Positions 54,952 to 64,000 of a stretch of DNA of 64,000 bases are shown here, piece after piece; position 1 is the stretch's first letter; each line of letters opens with the position of its first letter. The stretch lies in assembly GCA_945862145.1 (NCBI GenBank), contig CAMAXE010000006.1, forward strand, positions 1 to 64,000, written 5' to 3'. The notes under the pieces were generated by a model. That model did no database searches, was not told the origin of the DNA, and saw only the letters and a list, made by a program, of their open reading frames with translations. The translations under genes and the position numbers were made by a program. This DNA comes from Klebsiella pneumoniae (GTDB lineage Bacteria; Pseudomonadota; Gammaproteobacteria; Pseudomonadales; UBA5518).

Positions 54952-56017
54952 CGGCGTTCTCCAGTGGAATCAGGACCGAAAACACGGTCTTCCCAGGGCC
55001 CGACTTGCATTCGATGAGGCCGTGGTGCTGGTTGATGATGGACTGGGCAATCGTCAGGCCGAGGCCTGTGCCATCCACGCGCCCGCTGATCATCGGCACG
55101 AAAAGCGTACCCATGAGCTCTGGCGGCACGCCGGGTCCGTTGTCTGTGATGTCGATCTGGCAGGCGAGGCGATGACGGCTGTTGCCGATGGTGAGCTGAC
55201 GCTGGGTGCGGGTGCGCAAGCGCAGCTCGGGTAGCGCATCGCTTGGCATCGAGCGCAGAGCCTGCTGCGCGTTGCGCGATATGTTGAGCACGGCCTGGAT
55301 CAACTGTTCACGGTCGCCCATGATCTCGGGGATGCTGGGGTCGTAGTCGCGGTGGATCACGAGGCGACCGTTACTTTCAGCCTCGACCAGATGGCGTACC
55401 CGTTCCAGCACCTCGTGGATGTTCACCGGCTCGCGGGTGATGCGGCGCGGTGCGCTCAGCAGTCTATCGACCAGATTACGCAATCGGTCTGCTTCTTCGA
55501 TGATCACGTTCGTGTAGTCGGTGAGATGCTCCGAGTCGAGTTCGCGCGCAAGCAGTTGTGCCGCACCGCGCAGACCACCCAGTGGATTCTTGATCTCGTG
55601 CGCCAGACTTCGCACCAGCAATTGAGAGAGGTGTTGGGCTGAGAGGAGCGCCTCCTCGCGACTGATCCGCATCATGCGGTCGAGGGGCTGTATCTCGAGG
55701 ATCAGCGTTTCGGTCTCCAGCGTGGCCGGTGTGACCACGTAGTCGACGATCACTTCTTTCTCCACCCCAAGGCGCAGCGTGGCCTGCCGTTTGGTGAATC
55801 CGACACCCGAGTCGAGCACCCGTTGCAGCGATGCGGTGGTGCCACTGTCCTCCTGCAGAACGCGCCCGATCTCCTCGCCGACTACCCGCGCGCTGCTCAG
55901 TTCGAGCAGATTCTCTGCTGCCGGATTCAGGTACACGACGCGCATGGTGGGATCGACCAGCAGGATCGCGGTCGTGAGGTTATCCAGAAGCCGGGTGTGG
56001 AACATCTCCGGAGGCAT
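54944..56017 (-). CDS. ntrB: Nitrogen regulation sensor kinase NtrB
   Basis: 357 residues: an N-terminal PAS domain (LTTAILLVDPTMRVVYLNPAAENLLE), the phospho-acceptor His in LAHEIKNPLGGLRGAA, and the ATPase domain with DNGPGVPPE and GTGLGLTIAQSII. No membrane helix: it is the cytoplasmic PII-responsive type. Its product controls NtrC and hence glnA. Confidence 0.95.
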   Translation of the reverse strand: MPPEMFHTRLLDNLTTAILLVDPTMRVVYLNPAAENLLELSSARVVGEEIGRVLQEDSGTTASLQRVLDSGVGFTKRQATLRLGVEKEVIVDYVVTPATLETETLILEIQPLDRMMRISREEALLSAQHLSQLLVRSLAHEIKNPLGGLRGAAQLLARELDSEHLTDYTNVIIEEADRLRNLVDRLLSAPRRITREPVNIHEVLERVRHLVEAESNGRLVIHRDYDPSIPEIMGDREQLIQAVLNISRNAQQALRSMPSDALPELRLRTRTQRQLTIGNSRHRLACQIDITDNGPGVPPELMGTLFVPMISGRVDGTGLGLTIAQSIINQHHGLIECKSGPGKTVFSVLIPLENADD

Positions 56018-56193
56018 GAAGGCCTGTTTCCTGTGGAGGCATATTTGCTAAGGCGAACCAGCAATATCCGAGCCAGCGCTCAGATGCGCGGAAACACAGG
56101 GGGCTCCGTGTCTGCGGTCCGCCGGGTCGGATTATATGCACCACTTCGGGGCCGCACGGATGTCCGGCTACATCGGTCGATCGCCGACCGGAA

Positions 56194-56751
56194 TCAGTTT
56201 GTGGGAGGGCCCCGGCGCTGTGTGTTGTGCGGGGGTGGCCTGAATACAGTGACGTGCACGGGTGCCGAGGTGGCCACCACTGCACCCGATGGGTCCAGTA
56301 TCTGGGTCTCGATCTGGTGATCGCCGCGTGCGTTGGCCGGGGCCAGCAGGCCTCCCTCGGCAGGCATGCCTCCCGGGATCCCGTCGATCAGCAGGCGGGC
56401 TGTGTCTCCTTCCCGCAGTGCGGGGCTCAGCTCGAAGCGCACCAGAATATTGCCCGCCACGTTGGTGACTGTTCCGCCGTCCGGGGGATCGATGATGACA
56501 AGTTGCTGATACGCCGGGCCGGGCGCGGCAGCATCAGCGGGTTTTGAGGATGGATTCACGCCATTCAGGGCGGGTTGCATCGAGTTGGTCGGACCGATAC
56601 TGACGGGTTCGTCGTCACCTGACGAGCGATCACTGAAAATCACATGCCCGTCCTTGTCGACGCTGCGGTAGACCTCGGCCTCCAGCGGCAGTGCTGCCAG
56701 CGCCAGACTTGCGAGCAGGGCGCGCGCGACCCTTCGATGTGAGCGTGCCAT
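56194..56751 (-). CDS. DUF4124-domain periplasmic protein
   Basis: 185 residues with a signal peptide (LLASLALAALPLEA) and an N-terminal DUF4124 domain VYRSVDKDGHVIFSDRSS, typical of small proteins between glnA and ntrBC in gammaproteobacteria. The second half is a beta-sandwich-like PDGGTVTNVAGNILVRFEL region. Function unknown. Confidence 0.85.
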   Translation of the reverse strand: MARSHRRVARALLASLALAALPLEAEVYRSVDKDGHVIFSDRSSGDDEPVSIGPTNSMQPALNGVNPSSKPADAAAPGPAYQQLVIIDPPDGGTVTNVAGNILVRFELSPALREGDTARLLIDGIPGGMPAEGGLLAPANARGDHQIETQILDPSGAVVATSAPVHVTVFRPPPHNTQRRGPPTN

Positions 56752-56822
56752 ACCTCTGCCTCCCTCATCTTCTCGTCCGGTCCCTTTATAGCGCTATCCC
56801 GGCTCTCGCTTCCATCGGCACG

Positions 56823-56858
56823 AAAAAAAACCCGCGCCCCCTCGCGGGGATGCGGGTT
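56823..56858 (-). terminator. Rho-independent terminator of glnA
   Basis: Read on the minus strand, an AACCCGC/GCGGGTT outer stem (56852-56858 with 56829-56835) and inner cccc/gggg pairs close a small loop and are followed by eight T (complement of 56823-56830). It sits 23 bases beyond the glnA stop. Confidence 0.85.
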
Positions 56859-56880
56859 CCGGTCCGATCGCGCGGACGAA

Positions 56881-58287
56881 TCAGCAGCTGTAATACATAT
56901 CGAACTCTACGGGGTGCGTCGTCATGCGCAGGCGATCTATTTCTTCCTGCTTCAACGCGATGAAGGCATCGATCACGTCATCGTCGAAGACGCCGCCCGC
57001 TGTCAGGAATGAACGATCGGCATCGAGCGCGGCAAGCGCCATGTCCAGGCTTCCACAGACCGTAGGCACCTGCGCCGCCTCTTCGGGCGGCAGGTCATAG
57101 AGGTTCTTGTCGAGTGCATCGCCGGGGTGGATGCGGTTCTGGATCCCGTCGAGGCCAGCCATCAACATGGCCGCGAAAGCCAGGTAGGGGTTGGCGCTCG
57201 GGTCGGGGAAGCGCACTTCGATACGGATTGCCTTCGGGCTAGATACTGCGGGAATGCGGATGGATGCCGAGCGGTTCTTTGCCGAGTAGGCCAGCATTAC
57301 CGGAGCTTCGTAGCCGGGTACCAGTCGCTTGTAGGAGTTGGTGCCCGGGTTGGTGAACGCGTTGATGGCACGGGCATGCTTGATGATGCCGCCGATGTAC
57401 CAGATCGCGATGTCGCTTAGGCCTGCATAGCCATCGCCCGACATCAGGTTTTTGCCACCCTTGGAGAGCGACTGGTGCACGTGCATGCCAGAACCGTTGT
57501 CGCCCACCAGTGGCTTGGGCATGAAGGTGGCCGTCTTGCCGTAAGCATGTGCCACGTTGTGCACGCAGTACTTGAGAATCTGAACCTGGTCGGCCTTCTT
57601 CACGATCGAGGCCGGACCGACGCCGATTTCGCACTGGCCTGCGGTGCCTACCTCATGGTGATGCACCTCGATCACCAGGCCCATTTTTTCCATCGCGTTG
57701 CACATGGCTGCGCGCAGATCGTGCAGCGAATCTACCGGCGGTACCGGGAAGTAGCCGCCCTTGACGCCCGGGCGGTGGCCCATGTTGCCTTCGTCGAAGT
57801 TGTGTTTGGAGGCCCAGGCTGCTTCCTCGGAGAAGATCTGGTACATCGCGCCGCTGATGTCGGCATGCCATTTCACGTCATCGAAGACGAAGAATTCGGG
57901 CTCCGGTCCGAACAGGCAGCTGTCGGCAATACCCGTGGATTTCATGTACTCCTCGGCGCGCGCGGCAATGGATCGCGGATCGCGGTTGTAGCCCTGTTTG
58001 GTGTCGGGCTCGAGGATATTGCAGCGAAGGATGACGGCGGTCTCGTCGAAGAAAGGATCGAGTACCGCGGTGCTGTCATCAGGCATCAGGAGCATGTCGG
58101 ACGCGTTGATCGCCTTCCAGCCCGCGATGGACGAGCCATCGAACATCTTGCCGTCTTCAAAGAAGTCAGCGGTGACCTCGGAAGACGGGATAGTGACGTG
58201 CTGCTCCTTGCCTTTGGTGTCGGTAAAGCGGAGGTCTACCCACCTCACACTGTTTTCCGTGATCAACTTGAGGGTCTGCTCCGACAT
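56881..58287 (-). CDS. glnA: Glutamine synthetase type I
   Basis: 468 residues, GSI-beta. Catalytic and metal motifs: [60 protein letters not shown], and the adenylylation Tyr in NLYDLPPEE (about 398). Makes glutamine from glutamate, ammonia and ATP. The start MSEQTLKL at 58287 has a ggaggaaat site; a longer frame to 58317 lacks support. Regulated by adenylylation (via the Tyr) and by the sigma-54/NtrC elements upstream. Confidence 0.97.
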   Translation of the reverse strand: MSEQTLKLITENSVRWVDLRFTDTKGKEQHVTIPSSEVTADFFEDGKMFDGSSIAGWKAINASDMLLMPDDSTAVLDPFFDETAVILRCNILEPDTKQGYNRDPRSIAARAEEYMKSTGIADSCLFGPEPEFFVFDDVKWHADISGAMYQIFSEEAAWASKHNFDEGNMGHRPGVKGGYFPVPPVDSLHDLRAAMCNAMEKMGLVIEVHHHEVGTAGQCEIGVGPASIVKKADQVQILKYCVHNVAHAYGKTATFMPKPLVGDNGSGMHVHQSLSKGGKNLMSGDGYAGLSDIAIWYIGGIIKHARAINAFTNPGTNSYKRLVPGYEAPVMLAYSAKNRSASIRIPAVSSPKAIRIEVRFPDPSANPYLAFAAMLMAGLDGIQNRIHPGDALDKNLYDLPPEEAAQVPTVCGSLDMALAALDADRSFLTAGGVFDDDVIDAFIALKQEEIDRLRMTTHPVEFDMYYSC

Positions 58288-58390
58288 GATTTCCTCCAGT
58301 AAAGAAGCAAAGGGCATTGGGCCCGATTGTGGATACGTTCGACTAGTCGTTCCGGGGGTGTTGTCCCCCTGTTCTTACTCAAAACCGGGC

Positions 58391-58406
58391 AGCAATATAT
58401 ATGCCA
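58391..58406 (-). promoter_or_regulatory. Sigma-54 promoter of glnA (-24/-12)
   Basis: On the minus strand TGGCAT-ATATA-TTGCT: GG and GC with the exact 10-base spacing of the sigma-54 consensus. The -12 element lies about 104 bases upstream of the glnA ATG. Confidence 0.8.
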
Positions 58407-58478
58407 CGGCACCCGAAGAGAATCCCCTGCAAATACAGACGGTTCCGGACAGGCTAACCGGTCGCCAGCAGGGGGAGC

Positions 58479-58513
58479 GCACACTTACAGTGCCGGTCGC
58501 ACCATTAGGGCGC
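58479..58513. promoter_or_regulatory. Two candidate NtrC enhancer sites
   Basis: 15-base dyads at 58479-58493 (gcac...gtgc) and 58499-58513 (gcaccattagggcgc, 10 of 12 constrained positions match GCACCANNNTGGTGC). Centres are 20 bases apart and lie about 107 and 127 bases upstream of the predicted glnA start of transcription. Confidence 0.5.
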
Positions 58514-58650
58514 GCCTCTGGCTGTCCCGCCGCCGTCGGTCGAGGTGTGAGAAATCCGCCCTCATGGAAGAGCCGGTGCGGCTCCATGTGGCCTTAGAAT
58601 GCCCGGCCCCGTTCTCGGGGCCCTCCCCAACACTACCCCCGAGGTCTCCT

Positions 58651-60474
58651 GTGCGGGAACGTTTGCGTAACATAGCTATTATTGCTCATGTCGACCACGG
58701 CAAGACCACACTCGTCGACAGGCTCTTCCAGCAGTGCGGCACTCTTGCGCGCCGCGATGTGGGGAAAGAGCGCATCATGGACTCCAATGATCAGGAGCGT
58801 GAGCGCGGCATAACCATCCTCGCGAAGAACACCGCCATCGACTGGCGGGACTACCGCATCAACATTGTAGACACCCCCGGCCACGCCGATTTCGGCGGCG
58901 AGGTTGAGCGCATCCTCTCCATGGTCGATAGCGTGTTGCTGCTGGTCGACGCTGTCGATGGCCCCATGCCCCAGACCCGCTTTGTGACCCGTAAGGCCTT
59001 TGAGTCGGGGCTTAACCCGATCGTGGTGATAAACAAGGTCGACCGCCCCGGCGCGCGCCCGCACTGGGTGGTGGACCAGGTGTTTGACCTTTTCGACCGT
59101 CTGGGTGCCACCGAGGCCCAGCTCGATTTCCCCGTGATCTACACCTCGGCCCTGAACGGTGTGGCCGGGCCGGAGCCCGACCAGCTGGCCGAGGACATGG
59201 CGCCTCTGCTGCAGCTTATCGTGGACCGTGTGCCGCCGCCGACCGCCGATCCCGACGGGCCGTTCCAGATGCAGATCTGCGCCCTCGATTATTCCAATTA
59301 CGTCGGCGTTATAGGTGTCGGTCGCATTAGCCGTGGCAGTGTGCGGGCAGGCATGCAGGTGGCTGTGATCGATGCCGACGGCACCAAGCGCAACGCGAAA
59401 ATTCTCTCCGTGCTGGGTCATCTCGGTCTCGAGAAGCAGGAGGTGCCCGAGGGCGGGGCAGGCGACATCGTCAGCATAACGGGCATCGACGGTCTCAAGA
59501 TTTCCGCCACGCTTTGTGCGCCCCATGCTCCGGATCCCCTGCCACCGCTGCACATCGACCAGCCCACGGTCAGCATGACCTTTCAGGTCAACGACTCGCC
59601 TTTCGCCGGGCGAGAAGGGCAGTTTGTTACCAGCCGCAATATCCGCGATCGCCTCGAGCGCGAGTTGCTGCATGACGTGGCGCTGCGAGTGCAGGAAGGC
59701 AGCACGCCCGACCGCTTCGTGGTCTCCGGGCGGGGCGAACTGCACCTGTCGGTGCTGATCGAGAAAATGCGTCGGGAGGGCTACGAGCTTGGCGTCTCCC
59801 GCCCCGAGGTGATCCGTCGTGAGGTCGACGGCGAGACGCAAGAGCCCTACGAAATTCTCCTGGTCGACTGCGAGGAAACCCACCAGGGCGGCATCATGGA
59901 AGAGATTGGCCGGCGTCGTGGCGAATTGCGCGACATGGTGCCCGATGGCAAGGGCCGGGTGCGGCTCGAATACCTCATCCCCTCGCGCGGGATCATCGGC
60001 TTCCGCAACCAGTTCCTCACCATGACCTCAGGCACTGGCGTCATGACCCATATATTCGACCACTACGGCCCGATCAAGGCGGGCGAGTTCACCGGGCGGG
60101 TGAACGGCGTGCTGGTCTCCATGGTGACCGGCAAGGCGCTCGGCTATGCGCTGTTCAATCTGCAGGAGCGTGGCCGTCTGTGCATCGGCCCCAGCGTCGA
60201 GGTCTACGAGGGTCAGATCATCGGCCTTCACAGCCGCGACAATGATCTCACTGTGAATCCGGCCAAGGGCAAGCAGCTCACCAATATCCGCGCCGCCGGC
60301 TCAGACGAGAACATCATGCTGACGCCGCCTATCCGCATGTCGCTCGAGCAGGCCCTCGAGTTCATCGCGGATGATGAGCTTGTCGAGGTTACCCCGCAGA
60401 ACGTCCGTATACGCAAGCGGTTCCTGAAGGAGCCCGATCGCCGTCGCGCGGAAAGACATAAAGCAGCGGACTGA
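58651..60474 (+). CDS. typA: Ribosome-associated GTPase TypA/BipA
   Basis: 607 residues. GTPase motifs: [10 protein letters not shown] (G1, about 11-20), ERGITI (G2), [17 protein letters not shown] (G3), NKVDRP (G4), SALNG (G5). Then the EF-G-like domains II, III and V and the TypA C-terminal domain [22 protein letters not shown]. Aids 50S assembly and stress growth. The start is GTG at 58651 with a gagg site; no conserved sequence precedes it. dtd follows 21 bases downstream. Confidence 0.96.
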   Translation: MRERLRNIAIIAHVDHGKTTLVDRLFQQCGTLARRDVGKERIMDSNDQERERGITILAKNTAIDWRDYRINIVDTPGHADFGGEVERILSMVDSVLLLVDAVDGPMPQTRFVTRKAFESGLNPIVVINKVDRPGARPHWVVDQVFDLFDRLGATEAQLDFPVIYTSALNGVAGPEPDQLAEDMAPLLQLIVDRVPPPTADPDGPFQMQICALDYSNYVGVIGVGRISRGSVRAGMQVAVIDADGTKRNAKILSVLGHLGLEKQEVPEGGAGDIVSITGIDGLKISATLCAPHAPDPLPPLHIDQPTVSMTFQVNDSPFAGREGQFVTSRNIRDRLERELLHDVALRVQEGSTPDRFVVSGRGELHLSVLIEKMRREGYELGVSRPEVIRREVDGETQEPYEILLVDCEETHQGGIMEEIGRRRGELRDMVPDGKGRVRLEYLIPSRGIIGFRNQFLTMTSGTGVMTHIFDHYGPIKAGEFTGRVNGVLVSMVTGKALGYALFNLQERGRLCIGPSVEVYEGQIIGLHSRDNDLTVNPAKGKQLTNIRAAGSDENIMLTPPIRMSLEQALEFIADDELVEVTPQNVRIRKRFLKEPDRRRAERHKAAD

Positions 60475-60495
60475 GCCGCGGCGTCGGGGCGGGGC

Positions 60496-60933
60496 ATGCG
60501 TGCGCTGATCCAGCGGGTGCGGCATGCCTCGGTCGAGGTCGACGGCCAGACGGTCGGAAGCATTGGTCACGGTTTGCTCGCCTTCGTGGGGGTGCAGCGC
60601 GGTGACGATGCCGCACGGGCTGACGCGCTGGTGGAGCGTTTGCTAGCCTACCGTGTGTTTCCTGACGATCAGGGCCGCATGAACCTCGATGTGCGTGGAG
60701 CCGGTGGCGCGTTGCTGGTTGTCTCGCAATTCACCCTGGCAGCGGACACCTCGCGCGGTCTGCGCCCCAGCTTCAGCTCTGCCGCCGAACCGGTGTTGGC
60801 GCGAGCATTGTTCGATCGGGTAGTAGACCGGCTGCGGGCTGCTCACCCGGAGGTGCAGTGCGGTGTTTTCGGTGCCGACATGCAGGTGACCCTGCTGAAC
60901 GACGGCCCGGTCACCTTCCTGCTCGAGGTTTGA
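60496..60933 (+). CDS. dtd: D-aminoacyl-tRNA deacylase
   Basis: 145 residues. Family motifs [25 protein letters not shown], and the cross-dimer Gly-cisPro motif in GPVTFLLEV at the end. It removes D-amino acids and glycine mischarged on tRNA. Probably co-transcribed with typA; convergent with tatC. Confidence 0.96.
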   Translation: MRALIQRVRHASVEVDGQTVGSIGHGLLAFVGVQRGDDAARADALVERLLAYRVFPDDQGRMNLDVRGAGGALLVVSQFTLAADTSRGLRPSFSSAAEPVLARALFDRVVDRLRAAHPEVQCGVFGADMQVTLLNDGPVTFLLEV

Positions 60934-60948
60934 GACCCGCTCCTGCGC

Positions 60949-61707
60949 TCAGGCGGTCACTTCCGCTGGCTTGCGTTTCTCTGTCACGAGTCTGCTGGCA
61001 ATCACGCCTGCTTCGAACAGCATCCACATCGGTACCGCAAGCAGTGTTTGCGACAACACATCTGGTGGTGTGAGCACCATGCCCACCACAAAGCAGCCGA
61101 CGACGATGTAGGGGCGCTTCTCGACCAGGGACTGCGGCGTGGTGATGCCCGCCCATACCAGCAGCACCGTGGCCACCGGGATTTCGAAGGCGAATCCAAA
61201 GGCAAAGACCATAGCCAGCACGAAATCGAGGTAACGCATGATGTCCGGCATCATTTTCACGCCTTCGGGCGTCGTGCTGGCAATAAAGGCAAAGATCACG
61301 GGACACACCAAGTAGTACGCGAAGGCGACCCCCACGTAGAACAGGGTCACGCTCGATACCAACAGAGGCAGTGCGAAGCGTTTCTCATGACGGTACATGC
61401 CCGGCGCAATGAAAGACCACAGCTGGTAGAGGATATAGGGCATCGCGCAGAGCGTGCCGGCCACGAAGGCGAGCTTGAATGGGGTAAATACAGGCGATGT
61501 GGGGTCAGTGGCGATCATCATCGCCTCGCCGTCCGGAAACAGCCGACGGAAGGGCTCCGAGACGAAGGTGAATACCTCGTTGGCAAAATAGCCGAAGGGG
61601 AGGAAGGCAACGAACACCGACGTGATGCAGCGCAGCAGACGGTCGCGCAACTCCGAGAGATGCTCGATCAGCGACATTTCCTTGTCAGCAACGGGTTCGA
61701 CGCTCAT
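60949..61707 (-). CDS. tatC: Sec-independent translocase subunit TatC
   Basis: 252 residues with six membrane helices; conserved N-terminal [15 protein letters not shown] and the helix-1/2 loop FxPFRRLF, plus [18 protein letters not shown] segment [14 protein letters not shown]. It recognises twin-arginine signals. Start overlaps the end of tatB by 4 bases. The pathway serves several exported proteins in this window (DUF1552, VOC, HiPIP). Confidence 0.96.
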   Translation of the reverse strand: MSVEPVADKEMSLIEHLSELRDRLLRCITSVFVAFLPFGYFANEVFTFVSEPFRRLFPDGEAMMIATDPTSPVFTPFKLAFVAGTLCAMPYILYQLWSFIAPGMYRHEKRFALPLLVSSVTLFYVGVAFAYYLVCPVIFAFIASTTPEGVKMMPDIMRYLDFVLAMVFAFGFAFEIPVATVLLVWAGITTPQSLVEKRPYIVVGCFVVGMVLTPPDVLSQTLLAVPMWMLFEAGVIASRLVTEKRKPAEVTA

Positions 61708-62039
61708 GCGGGCGGGAGGCCGTCACGTCCGGTCCGCGGCTCTGCGGCAGGCTCTGCAAGCGATTGTTCCAGGGGCCGCTGCAGTTCACGTGCCGTCGAC
61801 TCGAGCACCTCGCGGGACTCCCGCAGCTGATCCATGATCTGCTCGTTGCGCAGTTGGGCCCGTATCTCATCGGCCCCGATTTCGCGCTCGACTTCTGTGC
61901 GTATCTCGTTAAATTGGCGCCGCAGCCTGCCCACCCACAACGATGTGGTGCGCACCGCAGTGGGAAGACGCTCCGGGCCAAGCACCAGAAGCCCCACCAC
62001 CGCGACCAGCAGCAGTTCCGAGAAACCGATCTCGAACAC
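61704..62039 (-). CDS. tatB: Sec-independent translocase subunit TatB
   Basis: 111 residues: [26 protein letters not shown] with the TatB-type Glu in the membrane helix, then an amphipathic helix and a charged tail ([20 protein letters not shown]). Cooperates with TatC in signal binding. 11 bases after tatA. Confidence 0.94.
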   Translation of the reverse strand: MFEIGFSELLLVAVVGLLVLGPERLPTAVRTTSLWVGRLRRQFNEIRTEVEREIGADEIRAQLRNEQIMDQLRESREVLESTARELQRPLEQSLAEPAAEPRTGRDGLPPA

Positions 62040-62050
62040 TCCGAAGCGCC

Positions 62051-62287
62051 TCAGTGCTTCTCTTCGCTGCGCTTCGCCTGACCTTCGATCACCTCTCCGG
62101 CTGCTGACTCCTTGGAGGTGAGCTTGTCCTTTTCAGCATCCTCGTCATGTTTCATCGAATTGCGGAATCCGCGTATTGCCGACCCGAGATCCGCCCCGAT
62201 CGACCCCAATCGCTTGGTTCCGAAAAGGAGTACTACGATCGCCAGAATGACGATCAATTCAGACATTCCAATACCGCCGAGACCCAT
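62051..62287 (-). CDS. tatA: Sec-independent translocase subunit TatA
   Basis: 78 residues: [23 protein letters not shown], amphipathic helix [21 protein letters not shown] and an acidic/lysine-rich tail. Forms the translocation pore. First gene of tatABC, 34 bases after hisE. Confidence 0.94.
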   Translation of the reverse strand: MGLGGIGMSELIVILAIVVLLFGTKRLGSIGADLGSAIRGFRNSMKHDEDAEKDKLTSKESAAGEVIEGQAKRSEEKH

Positions 62288-62321
62288 ACCCTACCTCCCG
62301 ATCTGTGTTTGATACGCCTCT

Positions 62322-62678
62322 TCAGGCGTCGCGTGTGCTGTCCGATCCCGCATGTCGCGCGGCTTTTTCCGCGATACCGGACAGGCCGAAGCGCTTCTCG
62401 AGTTCGGCGATCACATCTCCCGAGCGCAAGCCAAGCACTGAGAGCATCACCATGCTGTGGAACCAGAGATCCGCGGTCTCCCGAACCACCGCCGCCAACT
62501 CGCCTCCGTGTTGGGCCTCCTTGGCTGCGATCAAGGTCTCGCCGCTTTCCTCGGCGACCTTTTTGAGGACGGCGTCCAGCCCTTTTTCGCAGAGACTCGC
62601 CACGTAGGAACTCTCGCCGTTCGTACTCCGACGGCGCGCACGGATCACGTCATCAAGGGACTCGAGCACATCAGGCAT
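62322..62678 (-). CDS. hisE: Phosphoribosyl-ATP pyrophosphatase HisE
   Basis: 118 residues; MazG-type fold with [15 protein letters not shown] and [14 protein letters not shown] metal-binding helices. Second step of histidine synthesis. ATG 62678 has a ggagg site and overlaps the end of hisI by 8 bases; an extended start at 62699 is unlikely. Confidence 0.95.
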   Translation of the reverse strand: MPDVLESLDDVIRARRRSTNGESSYVASLCEKGLDAVLKKVAEESGETLIAAKEAQHGGELAAVVRETADLWFHSMVMLSVLGLRSGDVIAELEKRFGLSGIAEKAARHAGSDSTRDA

Positions 62679-63075
62679 CTCGGCCTCCGTAAATCTCACC
62701 GGGATCCCTTTTTACGGGCTCTATTTCGCGCCAGCCATCCTCGTGCAACTCGAGGAAAAAACAATTCTCCCTTCCCGTGTGACAGGCGATGCCGCCGATT
62801 TGTTCCACCCTGAGCAGAACGGCATCGGCATCGCAGTCCAGGCGGACCCCGAGCAGCCGTTGTACATGCCCGGACTCTTCGCCTTTTCGCCACAACCGGT
62901 TTCTGGACCGGGACCAGTATACGGCGCGCTCTTCAGCGATCGTGCAAGCCAGCGCCTCGCGGTTCATCCAGGCAAGCATCAGGACCATACCGCTCCGGTG
63001 GTCCTGCGCGATGGCTGGCACGAGCCCCTGCTCGTTCCAGTTCACGCGGTCCAGCACATGCGAAGGGCAGATCAC
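62671..63075 (-). CDS. hisI: Phosphoribosyl-AMP cyclohydrolase HisI
   Basis: 134 residues. [32 protein letters not shown] and the metal/Cys site [23 protein letters not shown]. Third step of histidine synthesis. Separate from HisE, in contrast to enterobacteria where they are fused. Overlaps hisE and follows ubiB. Confidence 0.95.
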   Translation of the reverse strand: MICPSHVLDRVNWNEQGLVPAIAQDHRSGMVLMLAWMNREALACTIAEERAVYWSRSRNRLWRKGEESGHVQRLLGVRLDCDADAVLLRVEQIGGIACHTGRENCFFLELHEDGWREIEPVKRDPGEIYGGRDA

Positions 63076-63126
63076 GGAGGCCTCGCTTCCGATGGGCGCC
63101 CGAGTATGGCATAGCGTCCGTGCGGC

Positions 63127-64000
63127 TCAGCTTTCATGGCGTCGTGACAGCAGGGCGTGCGCCGCTAGCGCAAGAAAGATCCAGGTTGCCGGGTGCCAGC
63201 GGGACAGACCCTCGGTGGCCTGCGGATTCAGTAGCAACACGCCACCGACGGCGAAGGCGAGTTCCCACACGCGCGAGCGATTGACCGGCGGTGGCGGTGG
63301 CGCGGGGCGGGAGGCTGTGGTCGAACGGCCCAGAACGCCCTCGAGCTTGCCTGCCAGCAACTCGGGCCGCTGCGGCAACTGCTCCAGCCAGCCCGGGGCG
63401 CGGCGCTGGATTTTCTCGAGGATCATCCTTGGCGAGTAGCGCTCGGCAAACCAGTTCTCGAGAAATGGCTTGGCCGTTGCCCAAAGATCCAGTTGGGGGT
63501 AGAGCTGGCGCCCCAGCCCCTCGATATGCAGCAGTGTTTTTTGCAGCAGCACCAGTGAGGGCTGCACTTCCATGTCGAAACGGCGGGCTGTCTGGAACAG
63601 GTAGACCAGCAGCTGACCGAAGGAGATCTCCCCCAGCGGTTTCTGGAAGATAGGTTCGCAGGTCGCGCGCATCGCCGACTCGAAATCCTGGACCCGGGTG
63701 CCGGGCGGCACCCAGCCGCACTCGATATGCAGCTCTGCCACCTCGCGGTAGCGCCGCTGGAAGATCGCGAGCAGGTTACGCGCCAGGTAGTACTGGTCGA
63801 AATCGCTAAGGCTTCCCATGATCGCGCAGTCGATGCCGATGTAGCGCGGCGCGAGTGGATTGCCCGGATCCACAAAGATATTTCCGGGATGCATGTCGGC
63901 ATGGAAGAAACTGTCGCGGAAAACCTGTGTGAAGAATATCTTCACGCCGCGCTCGGCAAGCTCTTTCATATCCACGCCGGCCTCGCGCAGGCGCGCGATA
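63127..64000 (-). CDS. ubiB: UbiB-family ubiquinone biosynthesis kinase-like protein (partial)
   Basis: The C-terminal 291 residues; the frame continues past base 64000 (upstream [17 protein letters not shown]). Seen are the atypical-kinase [14 protein letters not shown] and the metal-binding Asp in [12 protein letters not shown], followed by a helical region and, at the end, two hydrophobic segments ([25 protein letters not shown]) that anchor it in the inner membrane. UbiB supports ubiquinone synthesis through ATPase activity. 51 bases upstream of hisI, same strand. Confidence 0.94.
   Translation of the reverse strand, partial: IARLREAGVDMKELAERGVKIFFTQVFRDSFFHADMHPGNIFVDPGNPLAPRYIGIDCAIMGSLSDFDQYYLARNLLAIFQRRYREVAELHIECGWVPPGTRVQDFESAMRATCEPIFQKPLGEISFGQLLVYLFQTARRFDMEVQPSLVLLQKTLLHIEGLGRQLYPQLDLWATAKPFLENWFAERYSPRMILEKIQRRAPGWLEQLPQRPELLAGKLEGVLGRSTTASRPAPPPPPVNRSRVWELAFAVGGVLLLNPQATEGLSRWHPATWIFLALAAHALLSRRHES

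Larger units (their letters stand above)
58288..58650. promoter_or_regulatory. glnA-typA divergent control region
   Basis: 363 bases without a gene. It holds the glnA sigma-54 element and NtrC-like sites (listed separately). Towards typA there is a hairpin gagccg/cggctc (58570-58584) flanked by catg words, and a tagaat at 58595-58600 that could be a -10 without a clear -35. A long in-frame extension upstream of typA is non-coding. Confidence 0.6.

Overview
The window reads as GC-rich chromosome of a free-living, probably marine or aquatic, aerobic gammaproteobacterium. The evidence is the right-hand third: hisBHAF, S41 protease, rhodanese-grxC-secB, trmL, ntrC-ntrB, a DUF4124 gene, glnA with a sigma-54 promoter, typA, dtd, tatCBA, hisE-hisI and ubiB lie in an order typical of Pseudomonas/Cellvibrio/Halieaceae-like lineages. 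A TonB-dependent receptor, APH-type kinases of the acyl-CoA-metabolism kind and many exported redox proteins fit a heterotroph of the Halieaceae/Cellvibrionales type. This placement is inference; no 16S gene is present.

Layout. 1-7802: 5'-truncated YtcJ-like amidohydrolase, a structured repeat-rich spacer, an ADP-ribosylglycohydrolase, the ycjX-ycjF pair, an unrecognised two-gene module with an unusual leader, and a FAD oxidoreductase. 7849-15609: a divergent catabolic-looking cluster (APH kinase, LuxR regulator, EthD-like protein and DUF7064-like protein leftward; TonB receptor and SDR rightward). 15730-24277: M20 peptidase with a G10 tract, recQ, a serine hydrolase flanked by REP-like palindromes, a decayed P-type ATPase remnant, psiE-like, exported amidohydrolase, HPP membrane protein and a GYD-domain protein.

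24552-36635 is the most unusual region. Nine closely packed genes all encode predicted exported proteins: DUF1592-type protein with a haem motif, DUF1552 Tat protein, then a two-gene unit (three-module PF03640-like protein plus an unrecognised protein) present twice in tandem, then a Tat-exported VOC protein, a cytochrome c' and a triheme cytochrome c. A HiPIP gene and a secreted beta-propeller follow. It looks like a periplasmic redox system of unknown substrate.

36711-46857: agmatinase-like ureohydrolase, an unknown secreted protein, a flippase/acyltransferase pair, H-NS, tRNA-Phe(GAA), a divergent APH-fold protein, a gene fusing YggX (Fe(II) trafficking) to a VOC domain, mutY and an AsmA-family gene. 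47091-64000: the conserved housekeeping block, ending in a truncated ubiB. glnA has a good sigma-54 element and two NtrC-like dyads about 107 and 127 bp upstream, consistent with the ntrBC genes next door.
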